A stretch of DNA of 12,813 nt, from positions 1 to 12,813 of the forward strand of contig JBFILW010000066.1 in NCBI GenBank assembly GCA_041612005.1, in the 5' to 3' direction. Numbering within the stretch: the first letter of the stretch is position 1; each line of letters begins with the position of its first letter. The notes beneath the pieces were generated by a model. The model searched no databases. It was not told where the DNA came from and saw nothing but the letters and a program-made list of their open reading frames with translations. The DNA comes from JBFILW01 sp041612005 (GTDB lineage: Bacteria > Gemmatimonadota > Gemmatimonadetes > Palauibacterales > Palauibacteraceae). The translations under genes were made by a program, and so were the position numbers. Of the stretch, positions 7,202-12,813 are shown in pieces.

Positions 7202-8423
7202 CGGCCAGCTTCCGCGCGTCCGGTAGAGCGCGTAACCGTAGCATGGCGAGGGTGCCCAGCGCCGGCCCCAGTGCCAGCGGCGCCATGGCCCACCGCCATC
7301 CGACCGCCGCCTCCCACACGGGGACCAGTTGAATCGTGACAGTCGTGAGCAGGAAGCCGATCGCGGTCTGCATGGTGAGCGCCGTCCCGACGTAACTCTC
7401 CTCGGCCAACTCAGTCACGCAGGCGGAGAACTGCGCCGAGTCGGCGACAATCGCGAATCCCCACACGAAACAAAACGGAATTAGCAACGTGGCGGCGCCC
7501 CCGAACAGGAGGCCCGCGGTCAAACAGCATGCGCCGCTGACCATCATGCTGATCGAAGTGATGAGCGTACGTCCCCAGCGGTCAGCGGCCGAGCCGGCCA
7601 ACCAGGCGCCCGCACCTCCGATCGCGATCGTGCCGAAGGCGAGCAGGCCCGCCGCCTCCGGCGTGCTCCAGGCAGCCGCGTCCGCCGCAAAGCTGGCCAC
7701 CAGGAAGGCGGCGATCCAGGTCCAGACGGCGTACAGCTCCCACATGTGGCCGAAGTATCCGGCGTTGGCCAGAAACACGCCCCGATCTCGGAGGATGCGT
7801 CCGATCGCCCGGGGGTCGAAGCGCGCCGACGGCGCCTGATACGGCCCCTCGCGCACGCCGAGCACCAGTACTGCCCCGAGCACCGCCGATGCCGCGGCCA
7901 CGTAGAGCACGAGACGCCAGTCGCCAATACCACCCAGCACGCGGAACAGGTGCGGAGCCGCCGAGCCCACCGTGAGAGCACCGACCAGTACCCCGATCGC
8001 CAGCCCGCGGCGCTCGCGGAACCAGCCGGCCATGATCTTCATGCCCGGAGGATAGACGCCGGCCAGCATCATCCCGGTAAGGAACCGGAGAGCGATGGCG
8101 AGGGTGCCCGAGTCGGCGAACGCGGCGATCGAAGCGGTGAGCAAGGCGCCCAGAAAGGCCGATCCGGCCACGAGGCGGCGGGGGCTGACCACGTCGGAGA
8201 GAGTCAGCACCGCCGAGAGCAGAGCGCCGACGACGAACCCGAGCTGCACGGAGTTGGTCAGCCAGGCGGCCTGTGCGGAACTGAGATTCCAGGCCACGGA
8301 GAGCTCGGGTGCGACCGCACTGGCGCTGAACCACAGCGCCATGGCGAGCAACTCGCCCGCCGCCAACACGATCAGCGCTTGCCGCTGTTGCCGCGCGAGC
8401 GAGCCGGCTTCAGCGGAGGGCAA
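7188..8423 (-). CDS. MFS (major facilitator superfamily) transporter
   Basis: A 411-residue polytopic protein with the roughly twelve-helix pattern of the major facilitator superfamily. A motif-A-like loop, GSAADRWGRT, lies at 277-286 between helices of the second half. WFSASAVAPEL near 31-41 in helix 1 and AWLTNSVQLGFVVGALLSA (53-71) in helix 2 resemble MFS proteins often loosely annotated as nitrate/nitrite or CynX-like carriers; the substrate is unknown. The start is assigned to a TTG at 8423, since no ATG lies between the phoU stop and helix 1 and the basic RQQRQ stretch just before helix 1 needs to be kept. No clear ribosome-binding site precedes it. It sits 12 bases after phoU in the same reading frame, and its 3' end overlaps the TonB receptor start by 14 bases. 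Co-transcription with both is likely; a shared substrate with the receptor is inference. Confidence 0.88.
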   Translation of the reverse strand: MPSAEAGSLARQQRQALIVLAAGELLAMALWFSASAVAPELSVAWNLSSAQAAWLTNSVQLGFVVGALLSAVLTLSDVVSPRRLVAGSAFLGALLTASIAAFADSGTLAIALRFLTGMMLAGVYPPGMKIMAGWFRERRGLAIGVLVGALTVGSAAPHLFRVLGGIGDWRLVLYVAAASAVLGAVLVLGVREGPYQAPSARFDPRAIGRILRDRGVFLANAGYFGHMWELYAVWTWIAAFLVASFAADAAAWSTPEAAGLLAFGTIAIGGAGAWLAGSAADRWGRTLITSISMMVSGACCLTAGLLFGGAATLLIPFCFVWGFAIVADSAQFSACVTELAEESYVGTALTMQTAIGFLLTTVTIQLVPVWEAAVGWRWAMAPLALGPALGTLAMLRLRALPDARKLAGGRG

Positions 8424-8435
8424 GGAGATGCGCTG

Positions 8436-9119
8436 TCAGGAGCTGGCCGGCTCTGTTTGGATCATGCCCGCACGATGGCGGATCGTCGTGCCGCGCACCA
8501 TGTACACGACGTCCTCGCCGATGTTGGTGGCCAAGTCCGCGATGCGCTCGATGTTGCGAGCGATCAGGATCACCTGGAGGCAGGCTGAGATGTTGTGCTC
8601 GGCCATGTGCGTCAGCATGACGCGGAACACGGAGTCCTCGAGTGCGTCCACGCGATCGTCCATGGCGCCGACCTTCAGCGCCTCCTCGGCGTTCCGGTGA
8701 ACGAACGCGTCGAGGGCGTCTCGTAACATCATGCGCGCGATGCGACTCATCTCTTCGAGCTCGGGCGGGAAAGGTGGGTAGCTGTTCGTCTTCCGCAAGC
8801 GTCTCACGCCCGCGGCGATGTTCACCGCGTGATCGCCGATCCGCTCGAGATCGTTATTGATCTTGAGGATCGTGACCAGCTCCCGCAGGTCCGTCGCCAT
8901 CGGCTGGTGAAGGGCGAGGAGCTCGATGCACGTCTCCTCGATCGCGACCTCTTCCTCGTCGATCGCGTTGTCCGCCCGCTTGATGTCCTTGGGCGTTTCA
9001 TCGGATTCTCCCACAGCCAGACCGACGGCTCGATCCACCAGGGTCTCGACCTGATGCGACATCGCCTGGAGACGCTGCTTGAGCTCGTCGAGCTGCTCGT
9101 GAAAACCTTCGTGTGGCAT
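8436..9119 (-). CDS. phoU: PhoU, phosphate signalling and Pst regulator
   Basis: A 227-residue all-alpha protein with the two repeats of PhoU. The metal-binding motifs are visible in both: NNDLERIGDHAVNIA (88-102) and ARNIERIADLATNIGED (187-203). HQPMATDLRELVTILK (71-86) is the classical segment leading into the first motif. PhoU is a cytoplasmic protein that binds metal clusters at the membrane and restrains both the Pst transporter and PhoR signalling when phosphate is ample. The ATG at 9119 is chosen because GAGGAG precedes it and the protein then begins like other PhoU (MPHEGFHEQLDELKQ); the frame is open to 9176, but that part lies inside pstB. It follows pstB with 13 bases between, as in typical pstSCAB-phoU operons. 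The usual partners phoB/phoR are not in this window. Confidence 0.96.
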   Translation of the reverse strand: MPHEGFHEQLDELKQRLQAMSHQVETLVDRAVGLAVGESDETPKDIKRADNAIDEEEVAIEETCIELLALHQPMATDLRELVTILKINNDLERIGDHAVNIAAGVRRLRKTNSYPPFPPELEEMSRIARMMLRDALDAFVHRNAEEALKVGAMDDRVDALEDSVFRVMLTHMAEHNISACLQVILIARNIERIADLATNIGEDVVYMVRGTTIRHRAGMIQTEPASS

Positions 9120-9128
9120 CCTCGTCAA

Positions 9129-9133
9129 CTCCT
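9129..9133 (-). promoter_or_regulatory. Ribosome-binding site of phoU
   Basis: AGGAG on the minus strand, overlapping the last base of the pstB stop codon and nine bases before the phoU ATG at 9119. It supports that start over the in-frame ATG at 9176. Confidence 0.7.
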
Positions 9134-9885
9134 CAGCCGAATCGTCCCGTAATGTACTGCTCGGTGCGCTCCTCACGCGGGTTCGTGAACAGCTGCTCGG
9201 TCTCGCCGTATTCGATCAGCTCGCCGACGTAAAGGAAAGCGGTCAGGTCACTCACCCGCGCCGCCTGTTGCATATTGTGGGTAACGATCACGATCGTATA
9301 GTTCTCCCGCAGCACGCGGATCAGGTCCTCTATGCGTCCGGTGGCGATCGGATCGAGAGCGCTGGCCGGCTCGTCCATGAGGATGATCTCCGGCTCGACC
9401 GCCAGAGCTCGCGCAATGCAGAGCCGCTGCTGCTGACCGCCCGACAGCCCGAGCGCGTTGTCGTTCAGTCGGTCCTTGACCTCATCCCAAAGCGCGGCTT
9501 GCTGCAGTGACTCCTCCACCTTGTCAGCGAGCTTGCCCCGGAAGCCGTTGATTCGAAGCCCGAACGCCACATTGTCGAAGATCGACTTCGGGAACGGGTT
9601 CGGCTTCTGGAACACCATGCCGATTCGGCGCCGTACCTCGACCGGGTCGACGGTCGGGTCATACAGGTTGAGCCCGCGGAAAAGCACCTCGCCGGTAACT
9701 CGCGCGCTCGGAATCAGGTCGTTCATCCGGTTGAAAGCACGAAGAAATGTGCTCTTGCCGCAGCCCGACGGTCCGATGAACGCGACCACCCGCCGGGAGG
9801 GAATGGTCAGGGTGATGCTTTTGACCGCCGGCGTGTCTCCGTAGAAGACGCTGAGGTCGCGGGTTTCGAGTGCGTGGTCCGACAT
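9133..9885 (-). CDS. pstB: PstB, phosphate ABC transporter ATP-binding protein
   Basis: A 250-residue ABC ATPase with every key motif: Walker A GPSGCGKS at 38-45, followed by the PstB-typical TFLRAFNRMNDL; Q-loop Gln93 in VFQKPNPFPKSIFDNV, also typical of PstB; signature LSGGQ at 147-151; Walker B ILMDE at 168-172 followed by PASALDP; and switch His203 in THNMQQA. The length matches the usual 250-260. PstB hydrolyses ATP on the cytoplasmic face of the PstC-PstA pore to drive phosphate import. The ATG at 9885 lies 15 bases after the pstA stop with only a weak ribosome-binding site. The C-terminal TEQYITGRFG is the standard PstB ending. Confidence 0.97.
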   Translation of the reverse strand: MSDHALETRDLSVFYGDTPAVKSITLTIPSRRVVAFIGPSGCGKSTFLRAFNRMNDLIPSARVTGEVLFRGLNLYDPTVDPVEVRRRIGMVFQKPNPFPKSIFDNVAFGLRINGFRGKLADKVEESLQQAALWDEVKDRLNDNALGLSGGQQQRLCIARALAVEPEIILMDEPASALDPIATGRIEDLIRVLRENYTIVIVTHNMQQAARVSDLTAFLYVGELIEYGETEQLFTNPREERTEQYITGRFG

Positions 9886-9900
9886 CGATGTGTATCTCGT

Positions 9901-10770
9901 CTACAGCTGTTTCCGCAGCCTGTTTCGCAGCAGGATCGCGGTGGCGTTCATGGCCAGCAGGATGACCAGTAGCACCACAATGGCGGCCGCGGCCAGATCG
10001 TGAAAGTCCGCTTGAGGCCGCGACGCCCAGTTGAAGATCTGGATCGGCAACACCGTGAAGGGCGACATCGGACTGGTTGGAGGAAAGGCAATGAACGTGA
10101 GAGCCCCGATCATGATGAGCGGCGCAGTCTCTCCGATCGCCCGCGACAGCGAGAGAATGGTCCCGGTCAGGATACCGGGCATGGCTACGGGAAGCACCTG
10201 ATGACGGATCATCTGCCACCGGGTCGCACCCAGACCGTACGCTCCTTCGCGGAGGGATCTCGGCACGGCTCGAATCGCCTCCTGCGACGCGATGATCACG
10301 ACCGGGAGAACGAGCAGCGACAGCGTCGCGGCACCCGCCAGAACGCTGCGCTGAAAGCCGAAAAACCGCACGAACACTGTTAGCCCCAGAATGCCATAGA
10401 CGATGGACGGCACGCCGGCCAGGTTCGCGATGTTGGTCTGCAAGAGGCGGCTGAACCAATTGGCCGGCGCGTACTCTTCCAGGTAAATGGCCGCACCGAC
10501 CCCGAGGGGAAAGCTGATCGATGCGGTGAGCCCCATCATCCAAAGGGTGCCGAGGATGGCCGATTTAATGCCGGCCCGGGCCGGTATTCGCGACGGATAG
10601 CGGGTCAGAAAGTCGATGGACAGCCACCGCAGGCCGTCGGAGGTGACATCGACCAGCAGGATCACCAGCATAACGATGGCGAAAATCGTGGCCCCGAAGC
10701 ACAGCCACTTGAAGATCGTGCCGTTTCGTCTCCGGGCCGCGAGCCGCGGGCTGAAGTGCTCTCCGTTCAC
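9901..10770 (-). CDS. pstA: PstA, phosphate ABC transporter permease
   Basis: A 289-residue inner-membrane permease. A first helix at about 20-42 is followed by a loop, then the BPD_transp_1 core from about 70 to the end with five further helices. The EAA-type coupling segment that docks on PstB is EGAYGLGATRWQ at 175-186, followed by LPVAMPGILTG and SLSRAIGETAPL, which are close to the PstA consensus; LAGVPSIVYGILGL (117-130) is another hallmark. The start is GTG at 10770, giving a GTGA overlap with the pstC stop, so translation is probably coupled. A few basic residues (RLAARRR) before helix 1 fit a cytoplasmic N-terminus. Confidence 0.96.
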   Translation of the reverse strand: MNGEHFSPRLAARRRNGTIFKWLCFGATIFAIVMLVILLVDVTSDGLRWLSIDFLTRYPSRIPARAGIKSAILGTLWMMGLTASISFPLGVGAAIYLEEYAPANWFSRLLQTNIANLAGVPSIVYGILGLTVFVRFFGFQRSVLAGAATLSLLVLPVVIIASQEAIRAVPRSLREGAYGLGATRWQMIRHQVLPVAMPGILTGTILSLSRAIGETAPLIMIGALTFIAFPPTSPMSPFTVLPIQIFNWASRPQADFHDLAAAAIVVLLVILLAMNATAILLRNRLRKQL

Positions 10771-11732
10771 TCGTACTGCTCCCGGAAGCGCCGCGTAATC
10801 TGTTGGCTCAACAGGTTCATGAGCAGCGTGATGACGAACAGCACCAGCCCGACCGCGAAGATTGTCCGGTATTCGAGCGTCCCGTGCGGAGTCTCACCCA
10901 GGCTGACCTGAACGATATAGGCGGTCATTGTCTGGATGCTCTCGAGAAAACTGAGCGTCATGCGCGGCGTAGCTCCGGCCGCGAGCGTGACCGCCATCGT
11001 CTCACCGATCGCGCGCGAGATGGCGAGAATGAACGAGGCTGCGACCCCGGAAAGAGAAGCCGGCACGACCACTCGCGTGACCACTTCGACTTTCGTGGCA
11101 CCGATGCCGTACGCCGCGGCTCGCAGCGACCGGGGAACAGCGCTCAGTGCGTCCTCCGAAAGGCTCGAGACCATCGGGATGATCATGATGCCGACCACGA
11201 TTGCTCCGCTGGCCGCATTGAAGATGCCTGTCCCCGGGAAGACCGTCCGGATGACCGGAGTGATGAGGGTGAGAGCGAAGTATCCGTAGACCACCGTCGG
11301 GATCCCTGCCAGGACCTCGAGCGCCGGTTTGACTCGCTTGCGAACGCCCTCGGAAGCGTACTCGCTCAGGTAGATGGCGCTGCCCAGACCGATCGGCAGG
11401 GCGATCAATGAAGACCCGAGGGCGATTATCAGCGTGCCATTGAGGAGCGGCAGGATTCCGAACTGCTGATCGCTGTACATCGGAGACCACTGAGTCCCCG
11501 TGAGGAACTCCACGATCGAGACCTCCCGGAAAAATCCAGCAGATTCCGTGATCAGCACGACGACGATCCCCACCGTGGTGAGGACCGACACCAGGCCACA
11601 CAAGAACAACACGCCGTTGATCGAGCCCTCGACCAGGCGGCGCTTCCCATGTGGCGTCAGGTCTGACGCTACCAGGGAGTCCGCGATCCGGCCTCGCATC
11701 GCAGACTCTTTTGCAGACTCAGATGATTCCAT
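10767..11732 (-). CDS. pstC: PstC, phosphate ABC transporter permease
   Basis: A 321-residue permease partner of PstA. Helix 1 covers about 41-62, followed by the periplasmic loop typical of PstC (FLTGTQWSPMYSDQQFGILP, 77-96), then the transport core. The conserved LEVLAGIPTVVYGYFAL (138-154) and the coupling segment RAAAYGIGATKVE followed by ASFILAISRAIGETMAV are close to the PstC consensus. The ATG at 11732 adds a Ser/Glu-rich start (MESSESAKES); an in-frame ATG at 11699 gives MRGRIADS and has a GAG seven bases upstream, so either could be used. It lies 18 bases after pstS and overlaps pstA by 4. Confidence 0.96.
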   Translation of the reverse strand: MESSESAKESAMRGRIADSLVASDLTPHGKRRLVEGSINGVLFLCGLVSVLTTVGIVVVLITESAGFFREVSIVEFLTGTQWSPMYSDQQFGILPLLNGTLIIALGSSLIALPIGLGSAIYLSEYASEGVRKRVKPALEVLAGIPTVVYGYFALTLITPVIRTVFPGTGIFNAASGAIVVGIMIIPMVSSLSEDALSAVPRSLRAAAYGIGATKVEVVTRVVVPASLSGVAASFILAISRAIGETMAVTLAAGATPRMTLSFLESIQTMTAYIVQVSLGETPHGTLEYRTIFAVGLVLFVITLLMNLLSQQITRRFREQYE

Positions 11733-11750
11733 GTAATCCGTGCGAGAGGA

Positions 11751-12686
11751 TCAGCTGCCGATCATGCCCAGCATGCTGGCGTAGTCGGCATCGCCCAGCG
11801 GGACGTAACCCGCTTCGGGGACGAGGGCTGTCGCGTTTGTCAGATAGAAGTCCACGAAGGCGCGAACCTCGGGGCGCTCCAGAGCGTCCCGCCGCACGTA
11901 GATGAACATGGGCCGGGACAGCGGCGCGTACTCGCCGCTCTTGATCGACTCGCGGCTCGGATTCACACAGCCGTTTCCGTTGTCGATCGCCACGGCGCTT
12001 AGCTTGTCGGAGCTCTCCTCGTAGTACGCAAACCCGAAGTAGCCCAGCGCTCCCTCATCGCCCTCCACACCGATCACCAGGACGTTGTCGTCCGCGCTGG
12101 CGGTATAGTCGGAGCGGCTGGCGTCCTCTTCGCCCACGATTGCTTCCGTGAAGTAGTCGAACGAGCCGGAGTCTGTGTCGGGGCCGTAGAGTTTGACCTC
12201 CATGTCCGGCCAATCGGCGCGGAGCTCGTTCCACTTCCGGATCGAGCTGCCCGGCTGCCACACGCGCTTCAGCTCGTCGACGGTCATGCACGTCGCCCAT
12301 TGGTTGGAGGGGTTGACGACCACGGTGATGCCGTCCCACGCGACCGTGAGCTCGATCGGCTCGATGCCGTTCTCGGCGCACAGCTCACGCTCGGAGTCCT
12401 TGATTGGTCGCGACGCATCGCTGATGTCTGTCTCGCCGCCGCAGAACTTCTTGAACCCACCGCCCGTGCCCGAGATACCCACGGTCACCCGTACGCCGCG
12501 GTTGGCGATCTGAAACTCCTCGGCCATCGCCTCGGAGATCGGGAATACCGTACTGGATCCATCGATCGCGACCATTCCGGACAGTCCGCCATCCCCCCCC
12601 GCTTCGCCGCCGCAGGCCATCGAGCCCGCCGCCACTGCAGTCAGGGTCAACACGCCCAACAGGGTCGGAATCCTGGCATTGCTCAT
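11751..12686 (-). CDS. pstS: PstS, phosphate-binding lipoprotein
   Basis: A 311-residue periplasmic-binding protein. The lipoprotein signal peptide ends SMAC, with the lipidated Cys at 25, followed by a Gly-rich tether. Phosphate-site segments follow the PstS pattern: DGSSTVFP (42-49), GTGGGFKKF (73-81), DISDASRP (87-94), AWDGITVVVNP (116-126) and DTDSGSFDYF (170-179). It captures phosphate and passes it to PstC/PstA. ATG at 12686 is preferred over 12707 because GAGGT lies seven bases upstream and the signal peptide begins directly. Four further cysteines (82, 103, 133, 240) could form disulfides. An 8-G run (12593-12600) sits just after the lipid-Cys codon. It starts 27 bases after the porin fragment and so shares its transcript. 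Confidence 0.96.
   Translation of the reverse strand: MSNARIPTLLGVLTLTAVAAGSMACGGEAGGDGGLSGMVAIDGSSTVFPISEAMAEEFQIANRGVRVTVGISGTGGGFKKFCGGETDISDASRPIKDSERELCAENGIEPIELTVAWDGITVVVNPSNQWATCMTVDELKRVWQPGSSIRKWNELRADWPDMEVKLYGPDTDSGSFDYFTEAIVGEEDASRSDYTASADDNVLVIGVEGDEGALGYFGFAYYEESSDKLSAVAIDNGNGCVNPSRESIKSGEYAPLSRPMFIYVRRDALERPEVRAFVDFYLTNATALVPEAGYVPLGDADYASMLGMIGS
12593..12600 (-). repeat. pstS: 8-G homopolymer in the pstS coding strand
   Basis: Eight consecutive C on the plus strand (G on the coding strand) span the codons for Ala29-Gly30-Gly31-Asp32 of PstS, just after the lipidated cysteine. A one-base slip would shift the frame right after the signal peptide. This is the longest single-base run I noticed in the window. 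Confidence 0.85.
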
Positions 12687-12693
12687 TGAATCA

Positions 12694-12698
12694 ACCTC
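12694..12698 (-). promoter_or_regulatory. Ribosome-binding site deciding the pstS start
   Basis: GAGGT on the minus strand, seven bases before the ATG at 12686. It favours this start over the in-frame ATG at 12707. Confidence 0.7.
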
Positions 12699-12713
12699 GT
12701 TTGTCATCGTTGA

Positions 12714-12812
12714 CTAGAAGTAGAACTGGTATTGAGCCTTGAACGAGTCTACGCCGCGCAGATCTCTCTCGTAGACGACGAAGTCCCAGTTGAGCGCCAG
12801 CTTCTGGCGTTG
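12714..12812 (-). CDS. C-terminus of an outer-membrane beta-barrel, probably a phosphate-selective porin, truncated by the window edge
   Basis: Reading the minus strand from the right edge, one frame is open for 32 residues and stops at TAG (12716-12714). It contains KLALNWDFVVYERDLRG and then ends DSFKAQYQFYF. The alternating polar/hydrophobic pattern and terminal aromatic Phe are the signature of the last strand of a barrel recognised by the BAM complex. Lying 27 bases upstream of pstS on the same strand, it most likely belongs to the OprO/OprP (phosphate-selective porin) family, which often sits next to pst genes. Only the last two strands are visible, so barrel C-terminus is well supported while substrate class is inference. 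Confidence 0.7.
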   Translation of the reverse strand, partial: QRQKLALNWDFVVYERDLRGVDSFKAQYQFYF

Positions 12813-12813
12813 C

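Noticed and set aside
9659..10543. Minus-strand open frame (294 codons) across the end of pstA and the start of pstB in another frame
   Set aside because: It overlaps two certain genes out of frame and has an Arg/Gly/Ser/His-rich, non-protein-like composition.
12691..12713. Inverted repeat TCAAC...GTTGA between the porin fragment and pstS
   Set aside because: Only five base pairs with a 13-base loop and no T-tract; too weak to call a terminator or operator.
1..12813. Searched by eye for CRISPR repeats, tRNA or rRNA genes, insertion-sequence ends and defence-system genes
   Set aside because: No regularly spaced repeats, tRNA-like cloverleaf, transposase or defence motif was seen. The window is almost fully occupied by the genes listed.

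Overview
The window is GC-rich and gene-dense, and comes from a diderm (Gram-negative-type) bacterium: it encodes a TonB-dependent outer-membrane receptor, the C-terminus of an outer-membrane beta-barrel and several exported or lipoprotein precursors. It appears chromosomal, with no transposase, integrase, CRISPR array or RNA gene that I could see. Base composition, gene style and the caa3-type CtaG are compatible with a Gemmatimonadota-like or related environmental lineage. That assignment is a guess: the window has no phylogenetic marker good enough to settle it.

Layout. (1) 1-536 (+): the 3' part of an M48-family zinc metalloprotease gene, running tail-to-tail with a 7-bp overlap into (2) 530-1522 (-), an exported polysaccharide-deacetylase-like protein. 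(3) 1628-4440 (-): a copper-handling, cytochrome-oxidase-assembly operon in the order copC-copD fusion, SCO/SenC thioredoxin-fold copper chaperone, caa3-type ctaG. The genes are joined by an ATGA overlap and then a zero-base junction. (4) 4608-5096 (+): a small four-helix membrane protein of unknown function, divergent from the copper operon and sharing its 167-bp upstream region. (5) 5093-12812 (-): eight same-strand genes, read from high to low coordinates: an outer-membrane porin-like protein (only its last 32 residues lie in the window), pstS, pstC, pstA, pstB, phoU, an MFS transporter and a TonB-dependent receptor. The gaps are 27, 18, -4, 15, 13, 12 and -14 bases, so they are probably one transcript.

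How they work together. The pst block is a complete high-affinity phosphate ABC importer with its PhoU regulator. The porin fragment directly upstream of pstS probably supplies the outer-membrane route. The MFS carrier and TonB receptor after phoU would give a second outer- and inner-membrane import pair under the same transcription, with an unidentified substrate. The CopCD/SCO/CtaG block would bring copper across the inner membrane and deliver it to the CuA and CuB sites of a haem-copper oxidase encoded elsewhere. No phoB/phoR and no oxidase subunit genes are in the window.

Most notable observations: the MFS and TonB-receptor pair at the end of the phosphate operon; phoU and the MFS gene in the same frame, separated only by a TGA-C stop and four codons with no clear ribosome-binding site; an 8-G homopolymer just after the lipoprotein cysteine codon of pstS; and an unknown membrane protein facing a copper operon. 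No wholly new multi-gene system was recognised. Every intergenic stretch is shorter than 300 bases; the longest, 4441-4607 and 1523-1627, are described below.
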